Below the pieces are notes generated by a model. That model searched no databases. It saw nothing but the letters and a program-made list of their open reading frames with translations, and was not told the origin of the DNA. A stretch of DNA of 64,000 bases from Mycobacterium sp. 1245805.9 (GTDB lineage: Bacteria > Actinomycetota > Actinomycetes > Mycobacteriales > Mycobacteriaceae), in contig NZ_LZKR01000013.1 in NCBI RefSeq assembly GCF_001672915.1, positions 1 to 64,000 of the forward strand, written 5' to 3'. Shown here piece after piece: positions 54,161 through 62,907 of the stretch. A program made the translations under genes and the position numbers. Positions within the stretch are counted from its first letter, which is position 1; every line of letters starts with the position of its first letter.

Positions 54161-55330
54161 TCAACGCATTCTTGGCAGGCCAAGTAACCGTTCAGCGATA
54201 TTGTTTCGATTGATTTCGGTTGTGCCGCCAGCGATTCGGGTGAGCGGACTATGGTTGACATGGTACTCAACCCAGCCGTCCGCCGCGGCCGCCGTCACCT
54301 CGCGACCGTAAAGCCCGGCCGACCCGCACAAGTCCTGCAGAAGCCGGGCGGCGCGGACGTAGCGTTCGGCCACAAACACCTTCACCTGCGAGCCGGCGAC
54401 ACCGGCGGGGCCGTCTTTCTCTACAGCGGCTCGCAGCCCAAGGAGCGCTCCGACCTGGTTGTCAACGGCTATGGTCGCCACTGCCTCGCGCACAACGGGA
54501 TCGTCGAGAAGGCGCAAACCTCTCTCGTCATGGGTCGCCGCGAACCATTCAACGCTCTGCGCCAGCAGTGAGACCGCGAGCTGACTGTTCCCGAGGACCC
54601 CGCGCTCGAGGGAGAGCGCCACAACCATTACCTCCCAAGCCCGATTGGCCTCACCTACCCTCCACTGGTCGGAAACGACCACGTCGTCGAGGAAGACGGC
54701 GTTGACGCGTTCGCCGCCCATCATTCGGATCGGATCGATGCGGATTCCTTTCGTGTTCATGGGGATGAGAAACATCGTCATAGCACTGCGCCTAGCATCT
54801 ACGTCGGGCTCGCCGCCCGATAAGTCGGTCCGTGTCAGGGTGAACATCCACTCCGCATCTTGGGCGAGTGTGGTCCAGATTTTCTGTCCGTTGAGAGTCC
54901 ACTCGTCGCCGTCGCGGCGGCTGCGGGTGTTGATCCGAGTCAGGTCTGACCCGGCATCGGGCTCGGAGTAACCAAGGCAGATGTTCTTCGTGCCGCTCAG
55001 CAACGCGGCGACCACCTGCTGGCGGTGCATGTCCGTGCCGACCGATTGCAGTACCCCGGCAACCAGGAGGTTGACGGCGATGCCTTCGTAAGGCAGGCCG
55101 GCCTTTTCCATTTCGCTGAACAGTAGATGCACGAGAACCGGATCGCGGTCGGGGCCGGGCACCGCCTGAAGTAACAGACCTGCCTGCGCCAGCGCGCCGT
55201 TGAGCCCATTGTGATGGGCGACCCCGGTCTCGAGTACCGATCGCCGGATCTGTGTCGTATCAACCGCAGCCAGAGTGGCCTGGACCGCCGCGCGAAACGT
55301 CTCTTGCTCGGTGGTCAGCGTGAAGTCCAC
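54161..55330 (-). CDS. acyl-CoA dehydrogenase, large subunit type
   Basis: 389 residues from the GTG at 55330 (GGAG 5 bases upstream), beginning 16 bases inside the preceding dehydrogenase gene. FAD/substrate motifs: CLGYSEPDAGSDL, WTLNGQKIWTT and the C-terminal RIAGGTTEINRNNIAERLLG, where Gly replaces the medium-chain Glu of the YEGT motif. A base elsewhere is used, as in sterol-side-chain FadE enzymes. It likely pairs with the gene at 55315 as a heteromeric dehydrogenase. Confidence 0.91.
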   Translation of the reverse strand: MDFTLTTEQETFRAAVQATLAAVDTTQIRRSVLETGVAHHNGLNGALAQAGLLLQAVPGPDRDPVLVHLLFSEMEKAGLPYEGIAVNLLVAGVLQSVGTDMHRQQVVAALLSGTKNICLGYSEPDAGSDLTRINTRSRRDGDEWTLNGQKIWTTLAQDAEWMFTLTRTDLSGGEPDVDARRSAMTMFLIPMNTKGIRIDPIRMMGGERVNAVFLDDVVVSDQWRVGEANRAWEVMVVALSLERGVLGNSQLAVSLLAQSVEWFAATHDERGLRLLDDPVVREAVATIAVDNQVGALLGLRAAVEKDGPAGVAGSQVKVFVAERYVRAARLLQDLCGSAGLYGREVTAAAADGWVEYHVNHSPLTRIAGGTTEINRNNIAERLLGLPRMR

Positions 55331-56349
55331 GTCGGCTCCAGGAGGAGGTCGGCAAGCAGACGGCGCTGCGTGTTAATCGGGCCGAGCAGCAAGGGAAGCG
55401 AGCGGACCATTCGATAGAAGCTATGGATGCCCGTGTCCGCCGCAGCGCCGATGGCGCCGTGGTAGTGAATTGCGCGATCGACAACCGCGTTGGCGGCATC
55501 GACGGCGAACAGGAGGGCCATCGACGCAAGTACGCGGGCATCGTTGATGTCGTTGCGGGCCAGATCGTTTGCCGGCGGCTGATCGGGTTGATCGACTGAC
55601 CACGCTGCCTTGCCGACGAGTAGCCGGGCCCCACTGAGCATTCCCGGAAGATCAGCCAATCCGTGCTGAACCGCTTGATAGGCGCCAATCGGTCGGCCGA
55701 ATTGGTGGCGGTCGGCAACATATGCCACTGTGCGCGCCAGGACACAGTCGCCGGCCCCAATCAGGTACGCCGCGGTGAGTACTCGCCAGGTATCCAAGAC
55801 GGTCTGAAGCTGCGCTGCCGGCGCTAGATATTCAAACTGCTCCTCGTCGACGTCGAGATCGCAGACTCGAAGCGGGCCGAGGGTTGCGCCGATGTCGGAT
55901 GCCGGGGACAGCCGCTGCACCCCCAGCGCGCCGAGATGAACACCGGCCACCAACGTGGGTGTGGCGCTGGTGAGCACGCTCGTCCAGCGGCCAGAACTGC
56001 TCGGTCGCAATGCCAGGGTCGAAATCCTCTCGAGGACAACGCCGCGAGCGGCATCGCAAGTACTTGTACCAAGGAATCGCGTTACCGCCAGGTGCTCAAC
56101 CAAGCCCGCTGAGTGAAGGTTGGCGCCGGCCTCCTCGGCGACGACGCACAATTGCGCGAGCGTCGCACGACCATCACCGTCGCTGTCGGGAGCGGCCATC
56201 GTCAGCGCGCCCATCGCGGCCAGCTGGGACCATAGGGCGACTCTGTCGGGCGCGGAGGTATCAGATTCGGTTTGTTTATGTTTGGCGAAAACTCGGCCGA
56301 AGGCCGAGCGCAGCGCTGCTTCGTCCTCGGAATCCGCTAGCAGAATCAT
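55315..56349 (-). CDS. acyl-CoA dehydrogenase, divergent small subunit type
   Basis: 344 residues from MILLADSEDEAALRSAF at 56349; an ATG at 56373 with GAGG directly before it is the alternative. The N-terminal and middle domains are degenerate (no SEPxAGSD motif). The C-terminal helical domain keeps the FAD-binding HQFGRPIGAYQAVQHGLAD and a HYHGAIGAAADTGIH loop. This shape matches the half-degenerate partner in alpha2-beta2 FadE (ChsE-type) complexes. First gene of the dehydrogenase-SDR operon. Confidence 0.88.
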   Translation of the reverse strand: MILLADSEDEAALRSAFGRVFAKHKQTESDTSAPDRVALWSQLAAMGALTMAAPDSDGDGRATLAQLCVVAEEAGANLHSAGLVEHLAVTRFLGTSTCDAARGVVLERISTLALRPSSSGRWTSVLTSATPTLVAGVHLGALGVQRLSPASDIGATLGPLRVCDLDVDEEQFEYLAPAAQLQTVLDTWRVLTAAYLIGAGDCVLARTVAYVADRHQFGRPIGAYQAVQHGLADLPGMLSGARLLVGKAAWSVDQPDQPPANDLARNDINDARVLASMALLFAVDAANAVVDRAIHYHGAIGAAADTGIHSFYRMVRSLPLLLGPINTQRRLLADLLLEPTWTSR

Positions 56350-56379
56350 GACTCGCTGATAGTAGCGAGGCATCCTCGT

Positions 56380-56397
56380 TAGTCAATATATGGAGTT
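56380..56397. promoter_or_regulatory. island motif site 6
   Basis: TAGTCAATATATGGAGTT, 13 of 18 matches; left half TAGTCAA perfect. It lies 30 bases upstream of the 56349 start. Confidence 0.55.
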
Positions 56398-56458
56398 ATT
56401 GCCAGGCCGGGTCGATAAGCCTGGACTGGGTGCCTGCTGCGGGCTACTCTTCGTGAGA

Positions 56459-56476
56459 AGGTCAACTATACGACTA
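56459..56476. promoter_or_regulatory. island motif site 7
   Basis: AGGTCAACTATACGACTA: outer arms GTCAA and GACTA kept, centre diverged (10 of 18). Weaker than the others. Confidence 0.4.
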
Positions 56477-56482
56477 ATCTGG

Positions 56483-56500
56483 TAGTCAACAGATTCAACT
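56483..56500. promoter_or_regulatory. island motif site 8
   Basis: TAGTCAACAGATTCAACT: left half perfect, right half weak (11 of 18). With site 7 it forms GACTA-N6-TAGTC between the two sites. It lies 32 bases before the SnoaL-like start. Confidence 0.4.
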
Positions 56501-56532
56501 GTGACCACTACTTACACATTTCAGGAGGCTCG

Positions 56533-56985
56533 ATGTCGGATGAGTGCACTTGCGGAGACCTCCGCGCCATCCTCGCGTTGCAGGCGCAGTTCTGCCAGTT
56601 GTGCGATCTCGCCAAGTGGGCAGAGATGCGCGAGCTGTTCACCGAAGATGCGGTGCTTCATGTGTTCGGCAAGGACTACGTCGGCAAGGATGCGATCATG
56701 CGATTCATCTCGCGCCGTCACCTCGGCAAGCACATGTTGTCGGCGCCGGACATCGAGATCGACGGTGACGAGGCGCGGGTCGTTGTCGATCACACCTTCT
56801 ACCGATACCCCGACCTGGTGCTGTTCGGGGCCGGTGTGTACAAGGACATCCTTCGTCGCACCGACACCGGCTGGAAGTTCGCCCGGCGCGAGATCGAGGT
56901 ACATGGCCATCACGTCGAGATGACGGCGGCCGCCAAGCAGCGCACCAAGCCAATCGCCGACACCCTCGAAGAGGTTCCCAGTTAG
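56533..56985 (+). CDS. SnoaL-like (NTF2 fold) protein
   Basis: 150 residues, ATG with AGGAGG 4 bases upstream. ILALQAQFCQLCDLAKWAEMRELFTEDAVLHVFG is the SnoaL_4-type helix-strand start, followed by GKDAIMRFISRRHLGKH and a sheet ending GWKFARREIEVHGHHVEM. Could be a dehydratase, isomerase or decarboxylase-like enzyme as in ring-degradation clusters. Motif sites lie on both sides of it. Confidence 0.86.
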   Translation: MSDECTCGDLRAILALQAQFCQLCDLAKWAEMRELFTEDAVLHVFGKDYVGKDAIMRFISRRHLGKHMLSAPDIEIDGDEARVVVDHTFYRYPDLVLFGAGVYKDILRRTDTGWKFARREIEVHGHHVEMTAAAKQRTKPIADTLEEVPS

Positions 56986-57000
56986 TCAAGAATTTGAGTT
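56983..57000. promoter_or_regulatory. island motif site 9 (LLM promoter)
   Basis: TAGTCAAGAATTTGAGTT, 14 of 18 matches with the left half (TAGTCAAGA) perfect. It begins at the stop codon of the SnoaL-like gene and ends 56 bases before the LLM start. Confidence 0.6.
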
Positions 57001-57056
57001 TCTGACGTTGATGCTCTACCGTTGCAACGTAACTGGATGAAGAGAGGGTGACTGGC

Positions 57057-58214
57057 GTGCAGAAACTCGAGACCGGCGTTGTCGTCCATCCCATTGCCGA
57101 GGATTGGGATCGCTACTTCGAGCGGGACCTCGGTCGAGGGAATCCCTACCGAAGTGACGCGGAACTGATCAACGAAGTGGTCTCGTTGGCGCAGACTGCC
57201 GAGTCATTCGGGTACGACTTCATTTTCGCTCCCGAACATCACGTCTCACCGTACGGGTTGATGACCAACCCGCTGCAACTCATGACCTTCCTGGCGGGTC
57301 GCACACGCAAGATCAACTTCGGCACGTCCATCGTCGTCTTGCCGTGGCACCACCCACTCCGCGTGGCGGAGCAACTGGCACTGCTGAACAACTTTGCGCC
57401 CGAGAGGCGGTTGCTCATCGGTGTCGGACGAGGGGTGGCTCCATTCGAATACGAGGCGCTCGGGGTGCCTTACCACGATCGCCGTGAGCGAATGGACGAG
57501 TCGGTCGAGATCATTCGGCTGGCACTGTCGCAGGAGTCGTTCAGCTACCAGGGCAAAGTGTTCACGATTCCCGAAGTCACCCTCCGCCCGCGTCCGGTGT
57601 CGCCGGATCTGGCCGACTGCCTGCTGGTGGCCGCGACAAGTGATGAGACGCTGATCGAAGGCGGTCGTCGCGGATTGGGAATGATGTACTCCGGCCAGAA
57701 GTCGACGGGACTTACCAGGGCCGATGTCCAGCTGCTCAACCGAGAACGGGTTGCTGCAGGCTACGCGCCAAGCCAGCCGGTTTTGCACCCATGGCTCTAC
57801 TGCGCGCGGTCAGAGCAGGAGGCTCACGAGCGGGTACTTGCGGCCTCGGCCTCGTTATTGCTTGATCTGACTAACAATTACGACCAGGGCAGTTGGGACA
57901 AGTTTGACCGGTCTCTCGGCTATGAGCACTTTGTCGCGGAAACGACGGCGGGGCTTTCTCTCGACCGGTACGCCAATATGCAGGTGTGGGGCACCCCGGA
58001 AATGTGCATGGAGCGGGTCCGAGCGCTCCAGATGGAAACCGGCGCGCGAAACATCTCGTTCCAGGTCCAGTGGGGCGACATCACCCATGACGAAGCGCTC
58101 GGCAGTCTGACGCTATTCGCGCGGGAATGCATGGACGACCTCCACTCGATTTCGGCACCGATGCCTGAGTGGCTGTCCCTCGACGAGCTCACCGCCGTTC
58201 CTGCCGTTAGCTGA
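57057..58214 (+). CDS. LLM-class flavin/F420-dependent monooxygenase
   Basis: 385 residues from the GTG at 57057 (AGAGGG 8 bases upstream); a GTG at 57048 overlaps that ribosome site. Luciferase-like features: FIFAPEHHVSPYG, NFGTSIVVLPWHHPLRVAEQ, LLIGVGRGVAPFEYEALGV and LVAATSDETLIEGGRRGLG. The HHVSPYG loop is typical of the flavin-type alkanal monooxygenase branch. Could hydroxylate or lactonise the substrate. Transcribed alone under motif site 9. Confidence 0.9.
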   Translation: MQKLETGVVVHPIAEDWDRYFERDLGRGNPYRSDAELINEVVSLAQTAESFGYDFIFAPEHHVSPYGLMTNPLQLMTFLAGRTRKINFGTSIVVLPWHHPLRVAEQLALLNNFAPERRLLIGVGRGVAPFEYEALGVPYHDRRERMDESVEIIRLALSQESFSYQGKVFTIPEVTLRPRPVSPDLADCLLVAATSDETLIEGGRRGLGMMYSGQKSTGLTRADVQLLNRERVAAGYAPSQPVLHPWLYCARSEQEAHERVLAASASLLLDLTNNYDQGSWDKFDRSLGYEHFVAETTAGLSLDRYANMQVWGTPEMCMERVRALQMETGARNISFQVQWGDITHDEALGSLTLFARECMDDLHSISAPMPEWLSLDELTAVPAVS

Positions 58215-58265
58215 CAAAGGTACTGGCCGCTTTCTGTCCCGTGGCGTCGGCGGCCCGACCGTTGC

Positions 58266-59819
58266 TTACCGGGAATCGAATTGGGCGCGCAGCTGTCGAC
58301 GCAGCAGCTTGCCGGTGGAACTCACCGGTAGTTCGTCGACCACGACGATGGCACGCGGCTTCTTCACAGAGGCCAAGTGATCGCGGCACCACGCCATGAG
58401 ATCGTCGCCCCTCAAATCCGCGCCATCGCGCAGGATTACCGCTGCATGCACCGCCTCGCCGTAGGTGGGATCGCTGACCCCGCAGACACCCGCGGCGGCG
58501 ACGGCCGGATGCGCCATCAGGACCTGCTCGATCTCCGATGGTGCGATATTGATCCCACCGCTGACGATGAGGTCCTTCTTGCGATCGACGATGTAGACGA
58601 AGCCATCCTCGTCGATCCGGGCCACGTCACCGGTGCGGAACCACTCACCGTCGCGCGCTTCCCGATTCGCCGCTTCGTCACCGAGATATCCGGGGCTCAC
58701 CATCGGACCGCGCAGTTCTAGCTCACCTTCGGCGCCGGCTGCCGACCGTTCACCTCGGTCGTCGACAACGCGCACATCCAACCCCGCCAACGGTCGACCG
58801 GCCGAGCGGTGCCGCGGGTTGAGCGTCCCGTCGGCATCAAGGTATTCACGACCGAGCAGCACGGTGCCCGCTCCTAGCTCGGTCATGGACAGCTGGATCG
58901 CCACACGCTCACCTAGTGCCTTCGTCAGAGCGCACAGGCGGGACGGGTCGCACAATGATCCGCCCATCGACAAGTAGCGCAATCCGCTGAGCAGGTCGAG
59001 GTCGATTCCGGCGTCCATGATCATGTACACCGGCGTTGGGCCTAGGAATCCGTGCGTCGCGCCCGTTTCTCGCACCAGTTCCACCCACCCGCGGGGAGAA
59101 TACGTCGGCATAATGGTGTGCTTGGCGCCGGCGATGAAGCTCGCTGTCCAACCCGCGTAGGCCGTCGCGAAGTACATCGCTAGCCCGGTGACGAAATGCG
59201 AGTCCTCATTGATCTCGAAACGCTCGATCAACGGTCCGTACGCCGACGCTGTGGTGCGCTGAGTGTGTTCGACGGCCTTCGGCTGCCCAGATGTGCCGCT
59301 GGTGGCCGAAATCATCGCGAGTTCGTCGACATCGCGCAGCGGATGTTCATTCGGGTCCGCCTTCGCAAGCAGCAGCTCGTAATCGAGCGGTAGTCCGTGG
59401 CCGGCTCCGATACCGATGAGGTGATGGATGGACGGGACCAATGTCTGCAGATCCCGGCCCCGAGCGGCGTATTCGGTTGTAACCAAGAGGATTTCCGGGT
59501 TGACGCGGCCCAGATACCGATGCTGTTCGGACAAGGTGAATCGGGCGTTGACCGGCACCCCGACAAACCCGGCTTCCGCGGCCGCGAAGTGCAATTCGAA
59601 ATACCATGGCCCGTTACTTGCCAGGATCGCCACGCGAGTTTGCGGGCGCGCGTCGAGCATCTCGAGTGCCGAGGCGAGTCGCAGCGTCCGGTCGTAGGTC
59701 TGCGCGAAGGATTGCATGCGACCAGGAAGCCCCACGGCCGGGTGCGAGGCGAACTTCTCAGCTGAACGACGGAATGCGGCTTGCATAGAACAGCGTGGAT
59801 CGCCTTCGGTGCCCGCCAC
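58266..59819 (-). CDS. AMP-dependent acyl-CoA ligase (FadD-like)
   Basis: 517 residues; the GTG at 59819 has a weak ribosome site and an ATG at 59786 is possible. Complete ANL motif set: SATSGTSGQPKAVEH, QLSMTELG, EWFRTGDVARIDEDG, DRKKDLIVSGGINI and the catalytic Lys in SSTGKLLRRQL. Unlike the ligase at 46304 it shows no missing segment, so it is the likely entry enzyme of the island pathway, converting the acid to its CoA thioester. Confidence 0.92.
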   Translation of the reverse strand: MAGTEGDPRCSMQAAFRRSAEKFASHPAVGLPGRMQSFAQTYDRTLRLASALEMLDARPQTRVAILASNGPWYFELHFAAAEAGFVGVPVNARFTLSEQHRYLGRVNPEILLVTTEYAARGRDLQTLVPSIHHLIGIGAGHGLPLDYELLLAKADPNEHPLRDVDELAMISATSGTSGQPKAVEHTQRTTASAYGPLIERFEINEDSHFVTGLAMYFATAYAGWTASFIAGAKHTIMPTYSPRGWVELVRETGATHGFLGPTPVYMIMDAGIDLDLLSGLRYLSMGGSLCDPSRLCALTKALGERVAIQLSMTELGAGTVLLGREYLDADGTLNPRHRSAGRPLAGLDVRVVDDRGERSAAGAEGELELRGPMVSPGYLGDEAANREARDGEWFRTGDVARIDEDGFVYIVDRKKDLIVSGGINIAPSEIEQVLMAHPAVAAAGVCGVSDPTYGEAVHAAVILRDGADLRGDDLMAWCRDHLASVKKPRAIVVVDELPVSSTGKLLRRQLRAQFDSR

Positions 59820-59847
59820 AGCTGAAATCTACCCTGACGCCCCGGGA

Positions 59848-59865
59848 AGGTCAAAAATATGACTA
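59848..59865. promoter_or_regulatory. island motif site 10 (ligase promoter)
   Basis: AGGTCAAAAATATGACTA, 12 of 18 matches with outer arms GGTCAA and TGACTA intact. It lies 28 bases upstream of the ligase start. Confidence 0.55.
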
Positions 59866-59915
59866 TTTGGGACCAATCGGGTAATCGGCGACTTGCGCGG
59901 AGGGGTGCTCCCAGT

Positions 59916-59933
59916 AAGTCCAGATCTTGAGTA
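59916..59933. promoter_or_regulatory. island motif site 11 (SDR/dehydrogenase operon promoter)
   Basis: AAGTCCAGATCTTGAGTA, 15 of 18 matches, joint best of the set. It lies 43 bases before the SDR ATG at 59977. Confidence 0.65.
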
Positions 59934-59976
59934 ATCGACTGCGCTCCCATACGGTGTAGCCGTGACTGAGGCTGGC

Positions 59977-60753
59977 ATGGGGGAACTCCTGGCTGGGAAA
60001 TCCGCGATCGTGACCGGCGCGGGTCGCGGTCTGGGAAAGGCGATCGCGTTGCGCCTATCGGCCGCCGGCGCGAACGTCGTCGTCAACGACATCGACCCGG
60101 ACACCGCCGCGCGGACGGCAGAGGAAATCCGCTCACGGGGAGGCGTCGCCCGCGTCGCGGTTGCCGACATCGGAGATGAGGGCGCCGTGGAAACGATGGT
60201 GGCCACTGCCACGAATGAGTACGGGAGATTGGACCTAGCCTGCAACAACGCGTTGCCAGAGATTCAACTCTCAGAGCTAAGCGAGCTCGACGTCGAATAC
60301 TCACGTTCATTGATGTCAGTCGCGCTTCTCGGCACTGCGATCTGTCTCAAACACGAGATCCTCGCGATGCAATCCCACGGCGGCGCGATCGTCAACATTT
60401 CCTCTACGGCCAGCGTGCGCGGACAGAAGAAGACCGGTTTCTACGCCGCTTGCAAAGCAGGAATCGAGGCCATGACCCGCGTTGCCGCTAATGAGAATGC
60501 CCGTAAAGGGTTGCGCGTCAACGCCATTCAGGCCGGAGGCATGCTGACACCGGCACTCACTGAGATGTTCCTGCAATCCGAGGAGCGTCGTCGGCAAATG
60601 AGTGAACGCGTACCCCTGGGGCGACTCGCCGACCCTGAAGACGTGGCGGATGTAGCGCTATTCCTGCTCAGCGACCTCGCTCGGTACGTCACCGGGACCG
60701 TGGTGACGGCCGACGGTGGTGGACTTCTCCACACCGATGGCGCGACAGGCTAG
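59977..60753 (+). CDS. short-chain dehydrogenase/reductase
   Basis: 258 residues from the ATG at 59977 (GAGG 5 bases upstream; GTG at 59962 possible). VTGAGRGLGKAIA, VNDID, CNNALPE where NNAG is usual, Ser in NISSTAS, and YAACK. The C-terminal RYVTGTVVTADGGG follows the classical SDR plan. First gene of an operon with two acyl-CoA dehydrogenases; the next start is 12 bases after its stop. Confidence 0.9.
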   Translation: MGELLAGKSAIVTGAGRGLGKAIALRLSAAGANVVVNDIDPDTAARTAEEIRSRGGVARVAVADIGDEGAVETMVATATNEYGRLDLACNNALPEIQLSELSELDVEYSRSLMSVALLGTAICLKHEILAMQSHGGAIVNISSTASVRGQKKTGFYAACKAGIEAMTRVAANENARKGLRVNAIQAGGMLTPALTEMFLQSEERRRQMSERVPLGRLADPEDVADVALFLLSDLARYVTGTVVTADGGGLLHTDGATG

Positions 60754-60765
60754 GGCGGCGACACG

Positions 60766-61755
60766 ATGGACGCTCGGTTGACGGACGAGCAGCGAAGCGT
60801 GCGTGACACTGCAGCGCGCATGGCGCAGAAGAGCGCCACCACGACAGTCGATGGGCTGGGCAAGACGGGGAGCGCCGACCGGCTGGCGCGCGATCTCGTC
60901 GCGTCCGGCTTTACCGAGCTACGTGCGTCCGACGCCACGGGCGTCGAAGTCGCGCTCGTCGCCGAACAACTGGCATCGGCCGCGGCCGAAGCGTCGTTCG
61001 TGGGACCCACACTCGCCGCGGACCTATGCAGGCGGGCCGGTGTCGGCGCCCCTTCCTCATGCACTATCGCGCTGACGGGCGATCTGGCGCGCCTCGCCAC
61101 ACAACACGAGCTGCCCGCCGCCGTCGCCTTCGATAGCGCAACCGTGTCGCGCGCGCTCTACCTCACGCCGTCCGGCGAGAAGTTCGGCCTGGCATCCGTA
61201 CCCGTGGGTGCGGGTGCAGGTGCCGTCGATCTGACCCGACCGCTCGCGCAGTTGTCGCAAGAGGACTCAGTCGAACTCGCCGGCGTAGCGTTGAGCGCTG
61301 ACGACATCGCGGCTTGGCGAGCGTTCGGCCATGCGGTGCTGTCGGCCGATCTGCTGGGCTCGGCGCGGGCGGCGCACCTCGCCACCGTCGCCTATGCGAG
61401 CGGGCGCACTCAGTATGGACGCCCGGTCGCCAGCTTCCAGGCCGTTCAACACCTGCTCGCCGAATCGCTCGTGCTGTTAGAAGGTGCGCAAAGCGCCGTC
61501 AGTTACGCCTCGTGGGCCGTCGACGCCGAGCCCACCGCCACCGCCGCCGACACCGCTCTCGTGAGCAAGTTGTATTGCACGAGCGCAGCCCGCACGATCA
61601 GCGAGATCGCCATCCAGGTGCACGGCGGGATAGGCAACACATGGGAATGCATGGTGCACATTCATTTACGACGCGCCCTCCTGGCGGGCCAAGTCCTAGG
61701 AGACGAAGGGGCACTGATGGAAGAACTCATTGAGCACAGGCTGCGAGCGGCGTAG
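60766..61755 (+). CDS. acyl-CoA dehydrogenase, divergent small subunit type
   Basis: 329 residues. The N-terminal domain is short and degenerate (MDARLTDEQRSVRDTAARM) and lacks the SEPxAGSD motif. The C-terminal domain is well kept: RTQYGRPVASFQAVQHLLAE for FAD and QVHGGIGNTWECMVHIHLRRA. The same lopsided structure as 55315-56349. Its TAG stop shares one base with the GTG of the next gene, so subunits are made in a 1:1 ratio. Confidence 0.9.
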   Translation: MDARLTDEQRSVRDTAARMAQKSATTTVDGLGKTGSADRLARDLVASGFTELRASDATGVEVALVAEQLASAAAEASFVGPTLAADLCRRAGVGAPSSCTIALTGDLARLATQHELPAAVAFDSATVSRALYLTPSGEKFGLASVPVGAGAGAVDLTRPLAQLSQEDSVELAGVALSADDIAAWRAFGHAVLSADLLGSARAAHLATVAYASGRTQYGRPVASFQAVQHLLAESLVLLEGAQSAVSYASWAVDAEPTATAADTALVSKLYCTSAARTISEIAIQVHGGIGNTWECMVHIHLRRALLAGQVLGDEGALMEELIEHRLRAA

Positions 61756-62885
61756 TGGATTACCGAGACGACGCGGCCGAGGCCGATTTCCGTGGACGGT
61801 TGCGGACCTGGCTGAGCACCAACGCCCTTAAGGGCGGGCTGCCCTCAACCGACGATGAGTACTGGGCGCACGCTTCCGAATGGCATACAGCCCTGTATAA
61901 CGCGGGTTGGTTCGGCGTGAGCTTTCCCGCCCGGTACGGCGGACAAGGGCTGTCGCCGGTTTACGAGGCCATCGTCGACGACGAGTTGGCCTGGGCCGGA
62001 GCGCCTCCCAAGCCGTCCCTCGGGTACATCGTGCACGGCATGCTGCGCCACGCGTCCGTGGATATCTGCGAACGGTTTCTACCATCGATGATCGCCGGGA
62101 CCGAGCGATGGTGTCAGGGCTTCAGCGAGCCGGAAGCAGGATCGGACCTGGCTGGGCTGCGGACCTCTGCGGTTCGTGACGGCGACGAGTACATCGTCAA
62201 CGGGCACAAGGTCTGGACGAGCTATTCGGATGTGGCCGACTGGTGCATCTTGTTGGCTCGCACCGACAGCCAAGCTCCGAAACACAAGGGGCTGACCGCG
62301 TTTGCGATGCCGATGCATCAGCCAGGCGTCACGCAGCGGCCCTTGAAGATGATCAACGGTGTGTCCAACGAATTTGGTGAATTGCTGCTCGAGGATGCAC
62401 GAATACCGGCCGCCAACCGGATAACCGAGCTCGGTGGCGGTTGGGCTATGGCGATGACTGTCCTAAACCACGAACGCAGCCCCGCCGATCTGGGCTATAC
62501 CGCTCGCTATTCGCGAATCGTGCGGGAACTCGAACGACATGTTGCGGATCAACCTCGCGTCAGCTCGCTGGCTCGCCACGCGTTGGGCAACGCGTACGTT
62601 CACTCGGAAGTCCTTCGCATGCACGTGAAACGTCGTCTCTCGGAACGACTGTCCGATCATGAACCGGGTCCCGAGGGAGCGATCGACAAACTCTTGATGA
62701 CCACGACCGAACAGACCGTGGGCAACGCGGCACGGCAGGGCGGCATTGCGCGTGCGTTCGACGGCAGCGATTCGTCGTGGCTGAACATCTACCTTTACAG
62801 CCGTGCAGCCACTGTGATGGGTGGTACGTCGCAGATCCAGAAGAACGTCATCGCGTCCCAGATCCTCAAGTTGCCGAACGGATGA
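61755..62885 (+). CDS. acyl-CoA dehydrogenase, large subunit type
   Basis: 376 residues from the GTG at 61755. GWFGVSFPARYGGQGLSPV, CQGFSEPEAGSDLAGL, YIVNGHKVWTS, and C-terminal TVMGGTSQIQKNVIASQIL: full FAD and acyl-binding motifs, with Gly at the medium-chain Glu position. It pairs with the preceding small subunit. Having two such pairs in one island suggests two separate dehydrogenation steps or two ring/side-chain lengths. Confidence 0.92.
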   Translation: MDYRDDAAEADFRGRLRTWLSTNALKGGLPSTDDEYWAHASEWHTALYNAGWFGVSFPARYGGQGLSPVYEAIVDDELAWAGAPPKPSLGYIVHGMLRHASVDICERFLPSMIAGTERWCQGFSEPEAGSDLAGLRTSAVRDGDEYIVNGHKVWTSYSDVADWCILLARTDSQAPKHKGLTAFAMPMHQPGVTQRPLKMINGVSNEFGELLLEDARIPAANRITELGGGWAMAMTVLNHERSPADLGYTARYSRIVRELERHVADQPRVSSLARHALGNAYVHSEVLRMHVKRRLSERLSDHEPGPEGAIDKLLMTTTEQTVGNAARQGGIARAFDGSDSSWLNIYLYSRAATVMGGTSQIQKNVIASQILKLPNG

Positions 62886-62907
62886 ACGCAGCTGCGTGTC
62901 GAAACGG

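Noticed and set aside
54158..54179. A match to the secreted-protein element (ATCTCAACGCATTCTTGG)
   Set aside because: It coincides with the last codons of the acyl-CoA dehydrogenase (LPRMR and stop) and the gene after it is a cytoplasmic SDR. It is more likely chance, though it is 35 bases before that SDR start.
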